From Panopea generosa (taxonomy: Eukaryota > Mollusca > Bivalvia > Adapedonta > Hiatellidae): DNA of 64,000 nt. The notes under the pieces were generated by a model, which was not told the origin of the DNA, made no database searches, and saw nothing but the letters and a program-made list of their open reading frames with translations. How positions within the stretch are numbered: position 1 is the stretch's first letter; each line of letters opens with the position of its first letter. The DNA is taken from contig CM055899.1 in assembly GCA_029582155.1 (NCBI GenBank), positions 55,571,853 to 55,635,852 on the forward strand, in the 5' to 3' direction. The translations under genes and the position numbers were made by a program. Positions 1 through 14,075 of the stretch are shown here, piece after piece.

Positions 1-2702
1 ATACTAAGTTCTGACAAAACGGTTACCAATCCTTTCATGGAATACCAGATGCGGCAATAGTAAAACTTTATATTTTGTGCAAATTATTGCTCAATACATT
101 TGGGCATCACTTTCTGTGGGTTAATAAAGAACATAGCTCGGACATTTTAATCATAGTTAACACGCAACCTTCCCATCATTTGATATAAATAAAAATGGCC
201 ACCAGAGACACATCTTGATGCATAAATGCTTGACGATGTTGGTCCTTATTGTCATTATCACATATTACTGAATACTTAACGATGAAAGAATATCTATTTT
301 ATAGCTTTAATATCACCAAAGAGCAATAGGTGTACGAAGTGTCTATTAGTCGTTTTAAAACAACAATTGTAGCATGTGATGAAGATTCTGTGTGGGAATA
401 GCAAACATGGCAGGCAATCAAATGGTGATGTCATGTTAAAAGAAGTTGATTGTGTATCGGAAATTAAAGTGGCGAACCGCACACACACGATGTTAATGTC
501 TGATACATATAATCATGATACCAGTTGTGACTGATACAACATTCACCATCTCTTTATACAAGGACAGAATAATCTTCAACCCAGATGTAAGATTTGTGCT
601 GTTTGCGTTTGTTTCTTATCGTTATACCATATACACATTGTAAGTTGCTCAACAAAAGCTTTACTCGCAACAGTTATCATTAAAAGTGGACGTGACATTC
701 AACTGTCAATAACACGAAAGCAAATAATGCAAAAAATGTTGGTCCTTGGGTTACACGTGACAGTGCAATGAAGTGGGCACAGGAGCGTCGCCGTTTGGTA
801 TTACAAGTGTCCATCATCTGCACTGCTAAAAAATGACAGTCCAAGTACATATTAAGAACGTTCGAATACTAATGTTGACGGAATTGGCCGAATACATACG
901 ATTTAATCAGAAATGTTACAACAATTACCGTCAGCGGAACAGCTAATTAGAATAAAAGAATTACTGATGAGTATATTTAGATTTAAAACACGATTTGTTC
1001 ATGTTTTAAGGAGCCGTGAAGGCCATGAGAATTCATGAACATTTCTGCCATTCATAAACAAGTTGTTTCTTTCTTCGTAAAGGAATTATTTTGAAATATC
1101 TGTTATGTTGCTCTAATTTTCAAACTTTAGAGATCTACTACTTTTTTTAAATGATGTTTATCAAACACCAGTGTTATTAGGTTTTAAATATATCAGTTAG
1201 TTCTCAAGTTTAATAGCGTATTTTTTTGAACATTCGTCTTAAAATGATAATTGGACAATCTAAGTTTTTATGTTTAAATCATTATATACAATATGTATTA
1301 CGCATACACGCATACAAATCATTCTATTTTGCACCGCGTTACAAACTTACTGCATCCGTGTTCTCTCCGATTCAATCGCTCAATACATTGAAATATGCCG
1401 AAAACGTTGGCCAGGACATAGCTTGAACGTAATTCTATCTCAGAAACACATTTGTTATTCTAGGGCCGTATTCACCAATCTGTTCTAAGACAACTCATAG
1501 CCATGATTCCAAGACTGTACTTGCAATTTTCATTCTTGAGTTTAAATCTATTTCAACAACCGTTTCAAGCCTAAGAATATTCTTTCGATTTTAAAGTCTG
1601 CCTTTGAGTATGCTTGACACAAACATTCTAAAACAGATCTTCTGTATAACTGTAAAGACATAAAAAAAACTCCCCAATTATATAGCTCTTATAATATGCA
1701 TTTTGTTTTCTTTTGCTCCTTATAACACACATTTGTAAAATATAAAAATAAACATGCATGTCAATTATTTGTACGGTTTGTTTGGGGATGGCCACCCCGA
1801 CCCCAACAGACCTATTACGGGGTGATTAAATGGGTCACCATATATTTGGTGACTGAAATTAAAAATAAAATTCTAAAACAAAAATGGCTGCCGTTAGACA
1901 TGTTTTAGACATGAAGTCAATGTCACGTTTGGACCTGAGCAGAGCAATCCTTTAGAGGTTTTGACAGAGGTTGAAATCTTTAGCCGCTAACGGTTCAGGA
2001 CGGCCACAATACATTTTATATTAGATATAATATACAACAGCAGAAGCGTCGCGTGGCAACTTTGCAAGTTTCTCAATGATGTCCACTTCCGCTGGTTGGA
2101 GTCCGGTGCGCATTTTTTAGAAATAGCAGTAGAAATGGGGACTTCTTGTGGTATTATTTATTTTTTTTTTTCAATTTTTACTCCTTATTGGTCGAGAAAA
2201 CATTATCTTGAAATATCTGGAAAAGTCCACAGTTTTCAATATTCCCAAGAGGATATGTGAAAACTGTCAAAACGCGTTTTTTTTTTTTACAAATTGCCGG
2301 TAAGTTTTGTTTTTGTTAATAGTTTTCACTCCAAATTGTCTTATTCAATGTAAAAGACATTTCGTTGACAACAACAAAATGTTATATTTTATTGTTTCTT
2401 CTATTGTCAATTCGCAAAATATTTCTAAACTTTATCTTATGTTCAATTTTGACAAAAACAGGTAAAGCAGAATCAAAATATTATGTGTAATGGAAACTTA
2501 CTCATGATCTGAAATGTGCCTGTTATATTTCTGTTTGGATTAAATTATCTTTATGGAGTTATAACCCTTTGTTATTTAATCTATATTTCATATTGCGTTT
2601 TCCTTGACCGTCAGTTTATTAATCTTAATACAACCCTCCGACTATATTGTAAGTATATTCAGTAGGCCCTATATATAATTGTATATTATTTCAAGCAACC
2701 GG
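1..2702. other. No gene seen
   Basis: AT-rich sequence apart from the MITE-like relic near 1.46 kb. The longest frames (66-72 codons near 1.2-1.5 kb) overlap each other and show no protein-like features. Confidence 0.5.
1463..1625. mobile_element. Relic related to MITE family 4
   Basis: Begins AGGGCCGTATTCACCAATCT with TTCTAAGAC and later CCTAAGAATATTCTTTCG, as in the element near 59 kb. No matching right arm could be defined. A similar CGGCCATATTCACAAAGC start is present at 54.65 kb. Confidence 0.35.
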
Positions 2703-2956
2703 CCAGGTCCGATTAGCTCAGTCGGTTACGCGTCTGACTATCAATCCACGGGTCGTGAGTTCAAATCCGCGCCCGGTAACAGTCTCCGTGATGATTGATA
2801 TACGACATTCAAGTGAAAAAGTTTTCAGTTGCTTGCGGAGATGGGGTGAGCTCGAGTACTGCTTAATCTTTCAGGATCCGAGGAAACTGTGGTTAGGTTT
2901 ACTGATCGTCTGTTAGCCATAGATGGCATAAAATGACGCTAAATATTCAATCAATC
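2703..2956 (+). mobile_element. tRNA-derived SINE, family A, full length
   Basis: The head has RNA polymerase III boxes: A-box-like GATTAGCTCAGTCGGTTACG and B-box-like GTGAGTTCAAATCC. A shared body follows (CTTGCGGAGATGGGGT, AGGATCC-AGGAAACTGTGGTTA, GATGGCATAAAA), and the element ends in CTAAATATTCAATCAATC. The anticodon-loop position reads CTATCAA, but the stem pairs poorly, so this is a SINE and not a tRNA gene. It is the reference copy for the other family A entries. Confidence 0.8.
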
Positions 2957-4180
2957 TATCCAAACAACCAATAGTATATTAAAGCAAATAACACTTAGTT
3001 CTGCTTCAATTCTTTTTTTTTTTCTTTTTTTTCCATAGTGTATACGCATACAATTTATAGTTACATACATAATGCAATATGCATTCTTCATATATATTTA
3101 TTCATGAACGTATTATCAGAAATAAAGTGTTTTATTAGGACAGAATAGGTCGGAGAGAAGAGAAAGAGAAAGATAGGTAAATTACTCCACACTGTCACTT
3201 TATATTTTAAATTATTTTATTAGAAAAATTGAAGTTTATTCAATTTGTTTTCATGTTGTGTAATTTTGTCTTTTGTCAGTGTAATTAATCTTTCGAAGTT
3301 TTCATGGTATTTTAGATATTTTTTAAAATTGTTAAACTTTGGTGTTGTTTTTGCATATTTGTTTTTAAAAATGAAGTATTTTGCATATATCAATATACAG
3401 TTTAATAAGTTTGTGTAGTTACGCTGGATAATTCAAATATATGTATATTGATTTTTTTCCTTTCAAAACATTTGAATTTCTGTCCAAAAACTTCTCTAAA
3501 TGTGACTTTCCAAAAATAGGTGTTAATTAGATTCTACATGCATATTGCAGAAATTACACAAACTTGCATTATTAATATTACATTAGAAATTTGTTGTTTG
3601 GGATTATTCTCATCAAGTATTTCTATTGAAACGCTCTTAATTTGTTATATATTAAAGACTTGATAGGTAAAGTGTGCACAGTTTTCCAGTTTATGTTATT
3701 TATTTCTTGTTCCCATTTAATATGTGACTTTATGACTAAAGTGTTTTTGATACAACTTAATTGTTTATTATATAAATATTTATTTGCACTCTTTAAAAAA
3801 TTAATTTGTTAAACTAGCTAATTTTGTTTCTTATTTGATAATAAATTATCATTCTTGGGTTTAACATTCCAAGAACGCGGTATACTTTGTATAAGTGTAA
3901 TAGATTTTAAAAATCTGTGTGATCTAAAGCATGTATATTTTTCATATATTAAAGGTATAAAATAATTTCTTGCTTCAATTCTTGTAGTTTACAAACATAA
4001 TCATTACACTACTTTTATTTAATTAAAGTTTTATGATAATATATGAGTAGAATGAATTCAAAACACGTGTTAAGGATTCCTAACTACTCACACGCCTCAT
4101 ATGTATATCGCGCATGTTTATGTAATGATGATGGCGTTCTCCTGTTGGACATTTATTGGGCTTGAAGGATTAATACTCTG
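2957..4180. other. No gene seen
   Basis: Very AT-rich, with a T-rich tract near 3,012-3,032 that may be an eroded retroposon tail. Nothing else supported. Confidence 0.5.
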
Positions 4181-5645
4181 ATGTGTGTTGTTTATGTTAT
4201 ATGGATTGTGTATGTAGTTTATGTTATATGGCTTGTCTATGTATTTTATGTTATACGGCTTGTGTATGTAGTTTGTGTAATATGGCTTGTGTATGTAGAT
4301 TATGTAATATGGCTTGTGTATGTAGTTTATGTTATATGGCTTGTGTATGTAGTTTTTGCAATATGGTTTGTGTATGTAGTTTATGTTATATGGCTTGTGC
4401 ATGTAGTTTATGTAAAGTGGCTTGTGTATGAAGTTTATGTTATATGACTTGTGTATGAAGTTTATGTAATATGGCATGTGTATGTGGTGTATGTTATATG
4501 GTGTATGTGTAGTTTATGTTATATGGCTTGTATATGTAGTTTATGTTATATGGCTTGTGCATGTAGTTTATGTTATATGTTATGTGTATGTAGTTTATAT
4601 TATATGGCTTGTGTATGTAATTTATGTTATATGTCTTGTGTATGTAATTTATGTTATATGGCTTGTGTATGTAATTTATATTATATGTCTTGTGTATGTA
4701 GTTTATGTTATATGGCTTGTGTATGTTGTTTATGTTATATGACTTGTGTATGTAGTTTATATTATATTGCTTGTGTATGTAGTTTATGTTATATGTTTTG
4801 TGTAGGAACTTTGTGTTACATGGCTTGTGTATGTAGTTTATGTTATATGTCTTGTGTATGTAGTTTATGTTATATGGCTTGTGTAATTAGTTTCTGTTAT
4901 GTAGTTTATGTTATATGGCTTGTGTATGAACTTTTGTTATATGTCTTGTGTATGTAATTGATGTTATATGGCTTGGGTATGTAGTTTATGTTATATGGCT
5001 TGGGTATGTAGTTTATGTTATATGGCTTGGGTATGTAGTTTATGTTATATGGCTTGTGTATGTAGTTTATGTTATATGGCTTGTGTATGTAATTTATTTT
5101 ATATGTCTTGTGTATGTAATTTATGTTCTATGGCTTGTGTATGTAATTTATGTTATATGTCTTGTGTATGTAATTTATGTTATATGGCTTGTGTATGTAG
5201 TTTATGTTATATGGCTTGTGTTTGTAATTTATGTTATATGGCTTGTGTATGTTGTTTATGTTATACGGCTAGTGTATGTAGTTTATGTTATATGGCTTGT
5301 GTATGTAGTTTATGTAATACGGCTTGTGTATGTTGTTTATGTTATACGGCTAGTGTATGTAATTTATGTTATATGGCTTGTGTATGTAGTTTATGTTATA
5401 CGGCTAGTGTAAGTAATTTATGTTATACGCCTTGTGTATGTAGTTTATGTTATACGGCTTGTGTATGTAGTTTATGTTATATGACTTGTGTATGTAGTTT
5501 ATGTTATACGGCTTGTGTATGTAGTTTATGTTATACGGCTTGTGTATGTAGTTTATGTTATATGGCTTGTATATGTAGTTTATGTTATATGGCTTGTGTA
5601 TGTAGTTTATGTTATACGGCTTGTGTATGTTGTTTGTGTAATGTA
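4181..5645. repeat. 27-bp minisatellite, about 54 copies
   Basis: The consensus unit is GTTTATGTTATATGGCTTGT plus GTATGTA. Exact 27-base spacing holds through most of the array, with disruptions near 4,490-4,512 and 4,890-4,930. Because the period is nine codons, open frames run through it on both strands (9-residue repeats such as VYVIWLVYV and YNINYIHKP). I read these as by-products; no start context, splice sites or non-repeat coding flank support a gene. Confidence 0.95.
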
Positions 5646-6477
5646 CTTTGAAAGCTCTTCTGGTAAATGTCCTTGACCTAACTGACAATAAATGTTTGTT
5701 TTTTATACATTAAGTGGTTAATCCAAATGTAGCTCCTGATATATGTGCCCGAAGATTGGTTAAACATCAATGATTCCATTAAACTCGTAATGAAATTTCG
5801 TAATGATATTTTTAGTCTCGACGGTTTCTTAAAGTGCACTTTGTGTGTTATAAAATTGGATTTTGTCTGACGTCTTGTATAATTAACAATGTTTCCGTAT
5901 CTTCTAGGAAAATCTTCTTTTTTTTTAAGTCTGAAAATTGGTTCAAATGTCGTTCCATGTCTTCCTTATTTATTACCATTAGATTATATTTGCCAAGGGT
6001 ATAATAACACACATAAGGTCATCTAATTAAGATCAGCACTAACTACACAGAGATTGTGTAAGATGATAGATTAAATGTCACAATTATAAGTAGGTTGACC
6101 TTAAGGCATAATTATCATATTCACCAACAATCCCTCAAAGCTAAACGTGAAGTGACTCATTTAATGCCTTATGCAAAGTTTAATATTTTGTTATATCTTT
6201 ACGTTATGTTTTAATCCGAAACATTACGCGTAGTAAAGCTGATACTATATTTAGTTTGTTCTACATGCTGTGTGTATATCATTTACATTTCACAGTGCTG
6301 GGAGTATGTTAGAATATTTATGGAAGATGATTCTAACTCTACTCAGTATTATAGTAAATAATGAACATCTTGTAACATCTCTTAAACTTTACTTGCAGGA
6401 ACGTGTCAGTAGTATAGTTATTTGTTTATAAGTGTATATGAATAGCTGCTCTCGACAGAGGTTTGATTAAACTTGAC

Positions 6478-6613
6478 ACGATGGCCACCTGGTGCTGTTG
6501 TTACCCGGGAAACGATGGCCACCTGGTGCTGGTGTTACCCGGGAAACGATGGCCACCTGGTGCTGGTGTTACCCGGGAGACGATGGCCACTTGGTGCTGG
6601 TGTTATCAAGGAA
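6478..6613. repeat. 34-bp minisatellite, 4 copies
   Basis: The unit is ACGATGGCCACCTGGTGCTG plus GTGTTACCCGGGAA, with the last copy diverged. It contains CCCGGG and is GC-rich compared with its surroundings. Confidence 0.9.
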
Positions 6614-6980
6614 ACGAACTCGACAGAAAATGACCTGACACGAGCTGTCAATAAAATAAGTCGATATTCCTATCAGCGATCCGTATTGTTTCCAGGTCCG
6701 CCATTTTTCTTACACAAGCTTACGGTCTCTAAGTAAATAGTATATAGTATATGACATTGTATTTACTTACAAAACAACGCCACATGACCATTGGCGGAAT
6801 GATAGCCGCTCTCGCGTCACGTCAGTCAATATCACCTCAGAGCTCAATTCGCAATCAAACTAGAGTAAACGAATATTATAAACTACAATGAAAGTAAACG
6901 CCATATGTAATATATGATGTATGTGGAGCACGGCGCTAAAGGTGAACACTCCATTAAAACAAGTCGATCACTTTTATACC

Positions 6981-7282
6981 GCAATGGTGGTCTATGGGTA
7001 GCATCCGCCTCACGTGCGGAAGGTCGTGAGTTCGATTCCCGGCCGGGTCATACCAAAGTCTTGAAAATTGGTACTATAAGTATCCTCTCTTAGTGTTTAG
7101 CATTTAGAAGATATTTCTGTTTGTTCGACCCAGTGTCAGTCAAATATGGCTGGTATATTACGCTATGTGTCAGCGCTCAGAATTAATGGCTCAAGTAGAC
7201 ACTGTCGCGATATGACTGGAAAACTGGTGAAAGTGACGCTAAACACCATTACAACAACAACAACAACAACAACAACAACAGC
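6981..7282 (+). mobile_element. tRNA-Val-like SINE, family B, with (ACA)n tail
   Basis: The head reads GGTGGTCTATGGGTAGCATC, then CCTCACGTG with a CAC anticodon position, then GAGTTCGATTCCCGGCCGGG. A body follows and ends GACGCTAAACACCATTACAA with an (ACA)n tail at 7253-7280. It is a retroposed tRNA-Val derivative, not a tRNA gene, because the acceptor ends do not pair. Confidence 0.75.
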
Positions 7283-7624
7283 AATCAATTTTATATCTGA
7301 TAAACATAATCAGGAAAACGTTAATTGATATAACAGGAGTGTTTATTTTAAGCAAAAGCAATACAGTACTTCATTACAAATGTACTATCAGTTGGCACGA
7401 AATAAAAGTAAAGCCATTCAACTTTGGTCATTATTGACAACCAAAGGGGAATTAACCTCCAGGCAGCAGTATTGCGTGATTTCTAATGTGTCATTTTTGC
7501 GACATCTTGTTGAATAATTGCATATTTAGATTAACAATTGAATTTAAGGACATTTCTAATTGACTTTCCAACATGACATATTTTTATGTTCCTAATTCTC
7601 AAATATCGTGTACTTTGATATGAA

Positions 7625-7864
7625 GGCCATAATAAATCAATTGCTAGATTATCATCCCCGCCCGCCCCCTAATTTTTATGACGCCCCGACCCTTTTCATT
7701 TTCATTAAAAAAAATAATAATAATAAATAAAAAAAAATGTTGTTATTTTTAATTAAAAAAAAAAGTCAAACATTTTAAAAATAAAGATTAAAAATTAAAT
7801 CCTTCCGCCCTCCCTTTTTTAACAAAAATTTGGATGATAATCTAGCAATTAATTTATAATGGCC
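7625..7864. mobile_element. MITE, family 1, 33-bp terminal inverted repeats
   Basis: It starts GGCCATAATAAATCAATTGC and its end, read in complement, starts GGCCATTATAAATTAATTGC. The arms match over about 33 bases with two differences. The interior is A/T-rich with C-rich shoulders (CCCCGCCCGCCCCC and CCTTCCGCCCTCCC). It has no coding capacity. A second copy is at 61.4 kb. Confidence 0.75.
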
Positions 7865-9449
7865 TAAGAAAACATTATTGACATTTCATTAAACGAATGT
7901 TTAAACGATAATCAGCAGAGATTTTTTTGCATTTTTTTTTCATGTGTGAAGATAAAATTAAAACTGTATAATTGTGCTATATGACAACCACTGTTGGAGC
8001 AAACTGACGGGTTGTACTCGGAACCTCAACTGTAACTGACTTAGCACGATTCAATTTGACATTAAATTAGTTCTAAAGACAAAACATTCAATCGCCTCGG
8101 GTGGTTCAAAATACGCTTTGTTTGTGCCTGAAACATTTAATAGAGTTATAAACTCGCTATAAACATTCTGCAAAAGACGCTATTAACATTTAAACAAGAG
8201 GCCCAAGAGGGCCTGAGGACGCTCTACTGACTCATAGTGGACAAAGAACTTTCTGAAATTCCACAATATTTACCCTCTTTGGGGTGGAGGGGGGGTCGTC
8301 TAAACAACTTATGGAAAAATATCCCGACCACAACCATACTGAACAAAAACTTAATTGCTATGAAAAAGAAACACTTTAAATTCCCATACCATTCATCTGT
8401 AAAAACAATATAGTCCCTTGTACGGAACCCTTATACAACCCAGCCCCTTAATTTGTCAGAACTTCAATCACCCACTCTTAGCGATTTCTTATGAGCAGAA
8501 ATGATTCAAATTTTAAAAAGAAGTGTTTTTTTTGTCAGATGAATGCAAAATGAAACAAATCAGTTTTCCGTATAAAATTCTATGCAAATGTTACATTACA
8601 GGGCTCATATATATCCCAGCCCCTTGATATACAGAATATTCAATCCTTGCTGGTGTAAGGATAATTTATATCAAATATGAACTAGTTTGACTGAAAGATT
8701 ATTGAGAGGAAATTTGTGAAAATTTTAACCTTATTGCACCATTTATCCCCTGGCCTCTATAAGATATATTAATGTAACTACATGTATAATCATCATTAGT
8801 AAGTCACTTATTCAAATGATTTGACAACATTCGTAAGTGACTAACTGGCTCAAAATGCAAATCCCTACAATAACATAATTGACTTGTTTACATGTAGAGA
8901 CAATTATTACCACCAACATTAACCCTGTGTTTGTTGTAATAATGTCCGTGTCCTTCACTACATTTATTCTTGATATGAATGATTTTGCACATTGTATTGT
9001 TAAATATCTATTTTAAAACATATAGCGTGCTAACATGACATGATCTATAAGCAAATATTTTGTGAATGTTTTTAGAGTTTACTTCATGAAACACTAGAAA
9101 GAATATAAAGCTTTAGATAATTGCAGTATTGCTAATCAAAACAAAGAGGTTTGTAAAACTGCTGCGTAATACATCAGCCATTCACATATATTAGCGTACT
9201 AAAGTACTTTAAAGGGACACGCTGCTATTTTCACTTATTCTATTTCTGAAAAGTATATATGATCATTAGGTATAATTACATTACCATAGCATATGCTAAG
9301 ACTATTGTTGTTCCTGTGTTTTAAAAAAGTGCATAACTTTTGTAACTAGTTGAAAGGCATTATATTTAGCAGATCTTCGACAGCAAGTGCAAATCATATT
9401 TTATAGATTTCCTGAGTTGTATCGGAAAGATAGAATATGAAGATAAATG

Positions 9450-9696
9450 CAGTAAAACTTCGATGGATTCAACCCGACGGGACTGGACAAAATAGTTCGA
9501 ACGAAGAGAGTAAAAAATACAGGTAAATATGTTGGCTGGACCTAATTTCTAGTTCGACTTTTCCAGACATCGGTGTTCTAGCCATCGGAGGTAGAATGAT
9601 ATAATTTAAATAGTATTTTGGCCGGGACCAAATAAGTGGTTCGAGCCATGTGTGGCGTTCCAACTATCCGTGCTCAAGCCAACGAAGTTCTACTGT
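9450..9696. mobile_element. MITE, family 2
   Basis: The left end CAGTAAAACTTCGATGG is matched by the complement of the right end, CAGTAGAACTTCGTTGG. The interior has repeated short motifs such as GTTCGAACGAA, AGTTCGACTT and GTTCGAGCC. It is 247 bp with no coding potential. Confidence 0.65.
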
Positions 9697-11179
9697 ATCT
9701 CATAAAATCCACTGGTACACAGTGACTGTTACTTAATGTAAACATCTATACGAGTATGGTTAAGAAACATATAACAGTTATTTTTATGTTTAAATATCAC
9801 TGAAAGTTTTCAAAATATGTCATGGTAACAATTTTCATATTTTTCCCATTAGCCTAATAATCATTTTTTTCTATAACTATTTTTGCCATGGTAACTAGGT
9901 AACTAAGTTAAAATGTACGTGTGGGATGAAAGGTTAGACTTGTTATACTTTTGATATGATACTGAACCAATTATACTTCCTAAATAAAACATACTAAATG
10001 GCATTAAAATGGTTTATTATTAAAAATTAAGTTATTTGGTTCCAATGACAATAAGATTTTTATACATTAAATATTGTTTTGTAGGTCACGTATATTGACA
10101 ATCACCTGATGGTTTACAAATTTTAGTATATATACGTTAAACACGTTTCATTCTATAAATATTGCGAATATATAGAAATTATTACAAAATCAGTTAATTT
10201 ATAAATAGTTGCCATGGTAACAAAATAAAATAATTTAATGTTTAAATCAATTAAATATGTTTTGTTTTATTTTCTACAAACAATGGGTAATACGTTGTAC
10301 CAGTTTCATTAAATTCTGAGACAGGGCCTTTTTATTGCCATTCGTGAACCAAGTTCTTCTACTTTATCATAACATAAAATCCGTCGCTATAGATATAGAG
10401 GCGTTTTAAATGTTGTTTAGATAATGTAAATATATATGATCATTTACTGCTTCAAGTATCAACTAAGATATGAATACCATGAATTCAACAATGACACTTT
10501 CATCAGTTCCCATTTACTTCAATTGTTTAAAGAGAATATATCAGGATTTTTCAAAATTTTAAAAATTGTCTTAAAACATTTTTTTCCTATATATCATGCC
10601 AATATATACTCGTGGACCTCATATTGCTAAAAGGATATATATTCAAACATGCCAAAAAATATATTGAAAAAGGATTTCCTAACTTGGGCTACGCGCCTAG
10701 GTTAGACTGAAATACATTTCCCGCTGAAAATTGCAACATATTTTGTGACGGATTAAATGAGTCACGTGATTTCAGTTTGATTCATTTGGCCCGTTGTACA
10801 GGTTAAGTCTTAGTAAAAATTGTTTCATTTTAGAAATAGTCCGAATGACCATGTGTAGTCGCCATGTAGTATTTAAGTGTTGTCTATTAATTTCGTTTCA
10901 GGTTGACCAATCCAGTTTAAATATCCATTTTGCCACGTTTTGATTGGTTTTACATACTAAGCCATTCGGATTTTATTTATTTATGATAATGAGATGATTT
11001 TATCCATTTTTAAAAATAGAATATTTTTAAGACATTTATAGCGTTTTTTTTCTCTGATATATACTCTCTTTAAACATAAGAAACAAACGAAACTTTTTTC
11101 ATATTTATTATACTTACGCTAACTAATGAAAATATCAAAACTCAGTTTCAGGAAATGTATTACGCTCCACTTTGTTTGT

Positions 11180-11222
11180 TTGTTTGTTGTTGTTGTTGTT
11201 GTATGGTGTTTAACGTAGCATT
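11180..11222 (-). mobile_element. SINE family B tail fragment
   Basis: The complement reads CGTTAAACACCATACAACAA with further ACA units, the same 3' end as the family B copy near 7.2 kb. Nothing of the head survives. Confidence 0.5.
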
Positions 11223-12001
11223 GCCCCTGAGAATCATATGCAGCAATTATCATAGTTGTGATTCTTATATGAGAATCATGTGTATTTCCAAGTCGTATGA
11301 GAATCATATTTGAATCATGCATGCTAAGTATAATGGAATGATGTGTGATATGCCTGTTATTAAGTCATTATATATTCAAAGTACTTAAGGAACTGAAATC
11401 TGGGCAAACAATTGTCAAGTAGATTATGTTTGTGTTAGATGTAGTCTGGTACATATATAAGCATACTGATTGAAAGTGATTTAGTAGAAATCGTTATTTA
11501 TTGTAGTTCATAGTAACCACTTCGGAAAAGGAAATGCTTCCACGGGGTAAATGTATTTTGGTAAAAAAAGTGATTGCATGTCGGTCGACATCTCACGCCT
11601 GTATATATGACAATAAAAAAAATGATATTTTGACAGAAGTTTCAGTATTTGATGCCTGAAACTTAGCAATAGGAAATTGGAAAATGAATACATGATTTCG
11701 GAAGTCTATTTTCATTTTGTCAACAGGTTAAATAGAAAAAAAAATATTTTGGATGATAAATGGCATTTACTTTTTTCATCATATTTTGAGGTTTACCAAG
11801 TTTCACTTCTGTCATTGGCGTCTCTCTATTAATGACAAGAATGCAAACTGTTTTTGTTTACTAAAGAACTAAGAATAAAATCAATGGTGGACTTACACCT
11901 ATATGGGTACAGTATAATACATAAGACTGGATAATATTACTTTGTTTAACTAACTTTTATTTAGAATTTTTAACTGTAAGCTTATATTTCAGAGTCCAAT
12001 C

Positions 12002-12165
12002 TCCAAGATGGCAGACATTGGTATATATTGAAGAAAGTTCAAGAAAGTTCAATATCCAAGATGGCAGACATATGTTTATACTGACGACAGTTCAAGAAAG
12101 TTCAATATCCAAGATGGCAGACATTTGTATATTTGAAGAAAGTTCAAGAAAGTTCAATATCCAAG
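12002..12165. repeat. 53-bp minisatellite, 3 copies
   Basis: The unit contains TCCAAGATGGCAGACAT and GAAAGTTCAAGAAAGTTCAA. Degenerate fragments (AAAGTTCAATCTCCAAG) continue to about 12,600. Confidence 0.8.
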
Positions 12166-13856
12166 ATAAAGTTTTATTTCAAAGACAGTCAAATCTCTCA
12201 GACATATGATCTACAAAGGTATACATATAAACATCAACACCAAGTTTACATTACAGAACTGTGTATGTCTAAAAACATATCCAATATAACCTAAATGTTT
12301 ATTATTTAAAAAGAAAAAGTTCATTATTTTAATTGAATTATATATATATATTAAAAACATTCATTCTTCAAGTTCAATTTATTTAATTAAAAAGTCAATC
12401 TCAAAACTATATTTTGTAATTCAAAGAAAGTTCAATCTCCAAGTTGAATTGAATATACATAAAAAAACTTCAATCTCTAAGATTATCTACATGTTTATTG
12501 TATATATCGTAAAAACATAGTTCAGTCACAAAGTTTGTATTTCAAAGACAGTTCAATCTCCAAGATGACATGTATTTAAAAAAGTTCAATTTCGATATAT
12601 AAATACATATATATTGTTGTTGTTTTTTTCTTTTTTTAAACAATCGCCAGGTTGAATCGTTCAAACAATATTAAAGATAATAAAGAATAAGTTAGTAACC
12701 AAAGACTTAATTAAAGAAGTACCAAATGAATGAATAGGGTTTTACGGCGTACTAACACAGAACTGCCGAAAATAGTTCCAAGATAACTGATATATTTATC
12801 TGAAATGAATTAGGATAATCGACCATTCAGAACTCAACTATTGAACTACATATTCAGCAATAGAATTTCAAGTACGTCCTTCGGGTAATTACAGTTTTTA
12901 CTATTTATAGAACATCAATTCTACGAAGCTTTGAAACGCGACTACTAAATTAAAACCTAGGAAAATTTGCCCAGGTAGATGTGATTTAAATCTAATGATG
13001 TTTTAGATCATTAAAGCTCGTTTGTGGCAGCAATAATTTGTGTCATTGATATCAGGAAGCATGCCAGGGTAGCAATACATAATATCAGCTAAGTACTTAG
13101 TGGTATTCTGTATCAACGTTTTGATATCAATACATGTATTCAGTATATCATATACAAAATAAAAACTTAAACAGTGCCACACATAAAACACATTGGAAAG
13201 TACCAATACCGCTATTATTGTATAAAACAAACGTTCAAACATCAAAATGACTTTAAAGGAGCTGTATCAGTAATGTGACTTGAAGTGATAAATGGTTATA
13301 TAGTATTACATGTTTTGATGTTTTGTTTCACCTAGCGAATGATGAAAATGAAAACCAGATGAAAGTTGTAGCAATGTTATTGTTGACATCTACCAAAATT
13401 CTGACCATTTAATGAGTACAGTACCAGAATGAGTCATTAATAAACTCTAAAATTAAATAAACAATTCTGTAGAATTATATGACTGAGATGTACACATGGA
13501 TTTGCATTCATAAAATACATATATTCTAGAAAGACTAAGTGTACCAGACCACTAGGTTAATGCAATGAATTTTACATCTTTACCAACAAATAAGAATAAC
13601 AAGTAACGATTCAGCGTTCTCACAAAATCATGCATTGCAAACATCAAGATTATAGGTCGTGTATTTCCACAATTTGTAACACATCATATAATTTAAATCA
13701 TTGCTAAAAACAAATATTTGTTTCAAATTAAATAGAAAACAATAGGCCCACTGGCCTTCACGGTCACCTGATTTGTCAATAAAACATAAGCATTAACCGT
13801 CATGTCACCAACAACAAATCACACTAAAGCCATTGAAATGAGTCTATTCAAGCATC

Positions 13857-14075
13857 AGAAATTAACTTTAATTTTGCAAACAGCTTATTATAAGTAACAG
13901 CTTAACTTTAAATTTGCAAACAGCCTATTATAAGATTTAGTATTACTTTTGCAAACGGCTTATTATAAGTATTACTTTTGCAAATATCTTAACTTTAATT
14001 TTGCTAACAGATTAACTTTAGTGTTGCAAACAGCTTTACTTTAATTTTGCAATTTTGCAAACAGTTAAATTATTA
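13857..14075. repeat. Degenerate short tandem repeats
   Basis: Irregular copies of TTAACTTTAATTTTGCAAAC and CAGCTTATTATAAGT alternate. No fixed period. Confidence 0.6.

Larger units (their letters stand above)
7865..11999. other. Mostly unassigned AT-rich sequence
   Basis: Apart from MITE family 2 and the SINE B tail, it holds a fragment of the AACAAGAGGCCC-type repeat (8,195 to about 8,780). No exon-like stretch with splice borders stood out. Confidence 0.4.

Noticed and set aside
2703-2780. Intact tRNA gene
   Set aside because: Anticodon stem does not pair and the sequence continues into a SINE body found in several other places.
4118-5688. Secreted or membrane repeat protein encoded by the 27-bp array
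   Set aside because: Open frames exist in several frames on both strands purely because the period is 27; no flanking unique coding sequence or splice signals.
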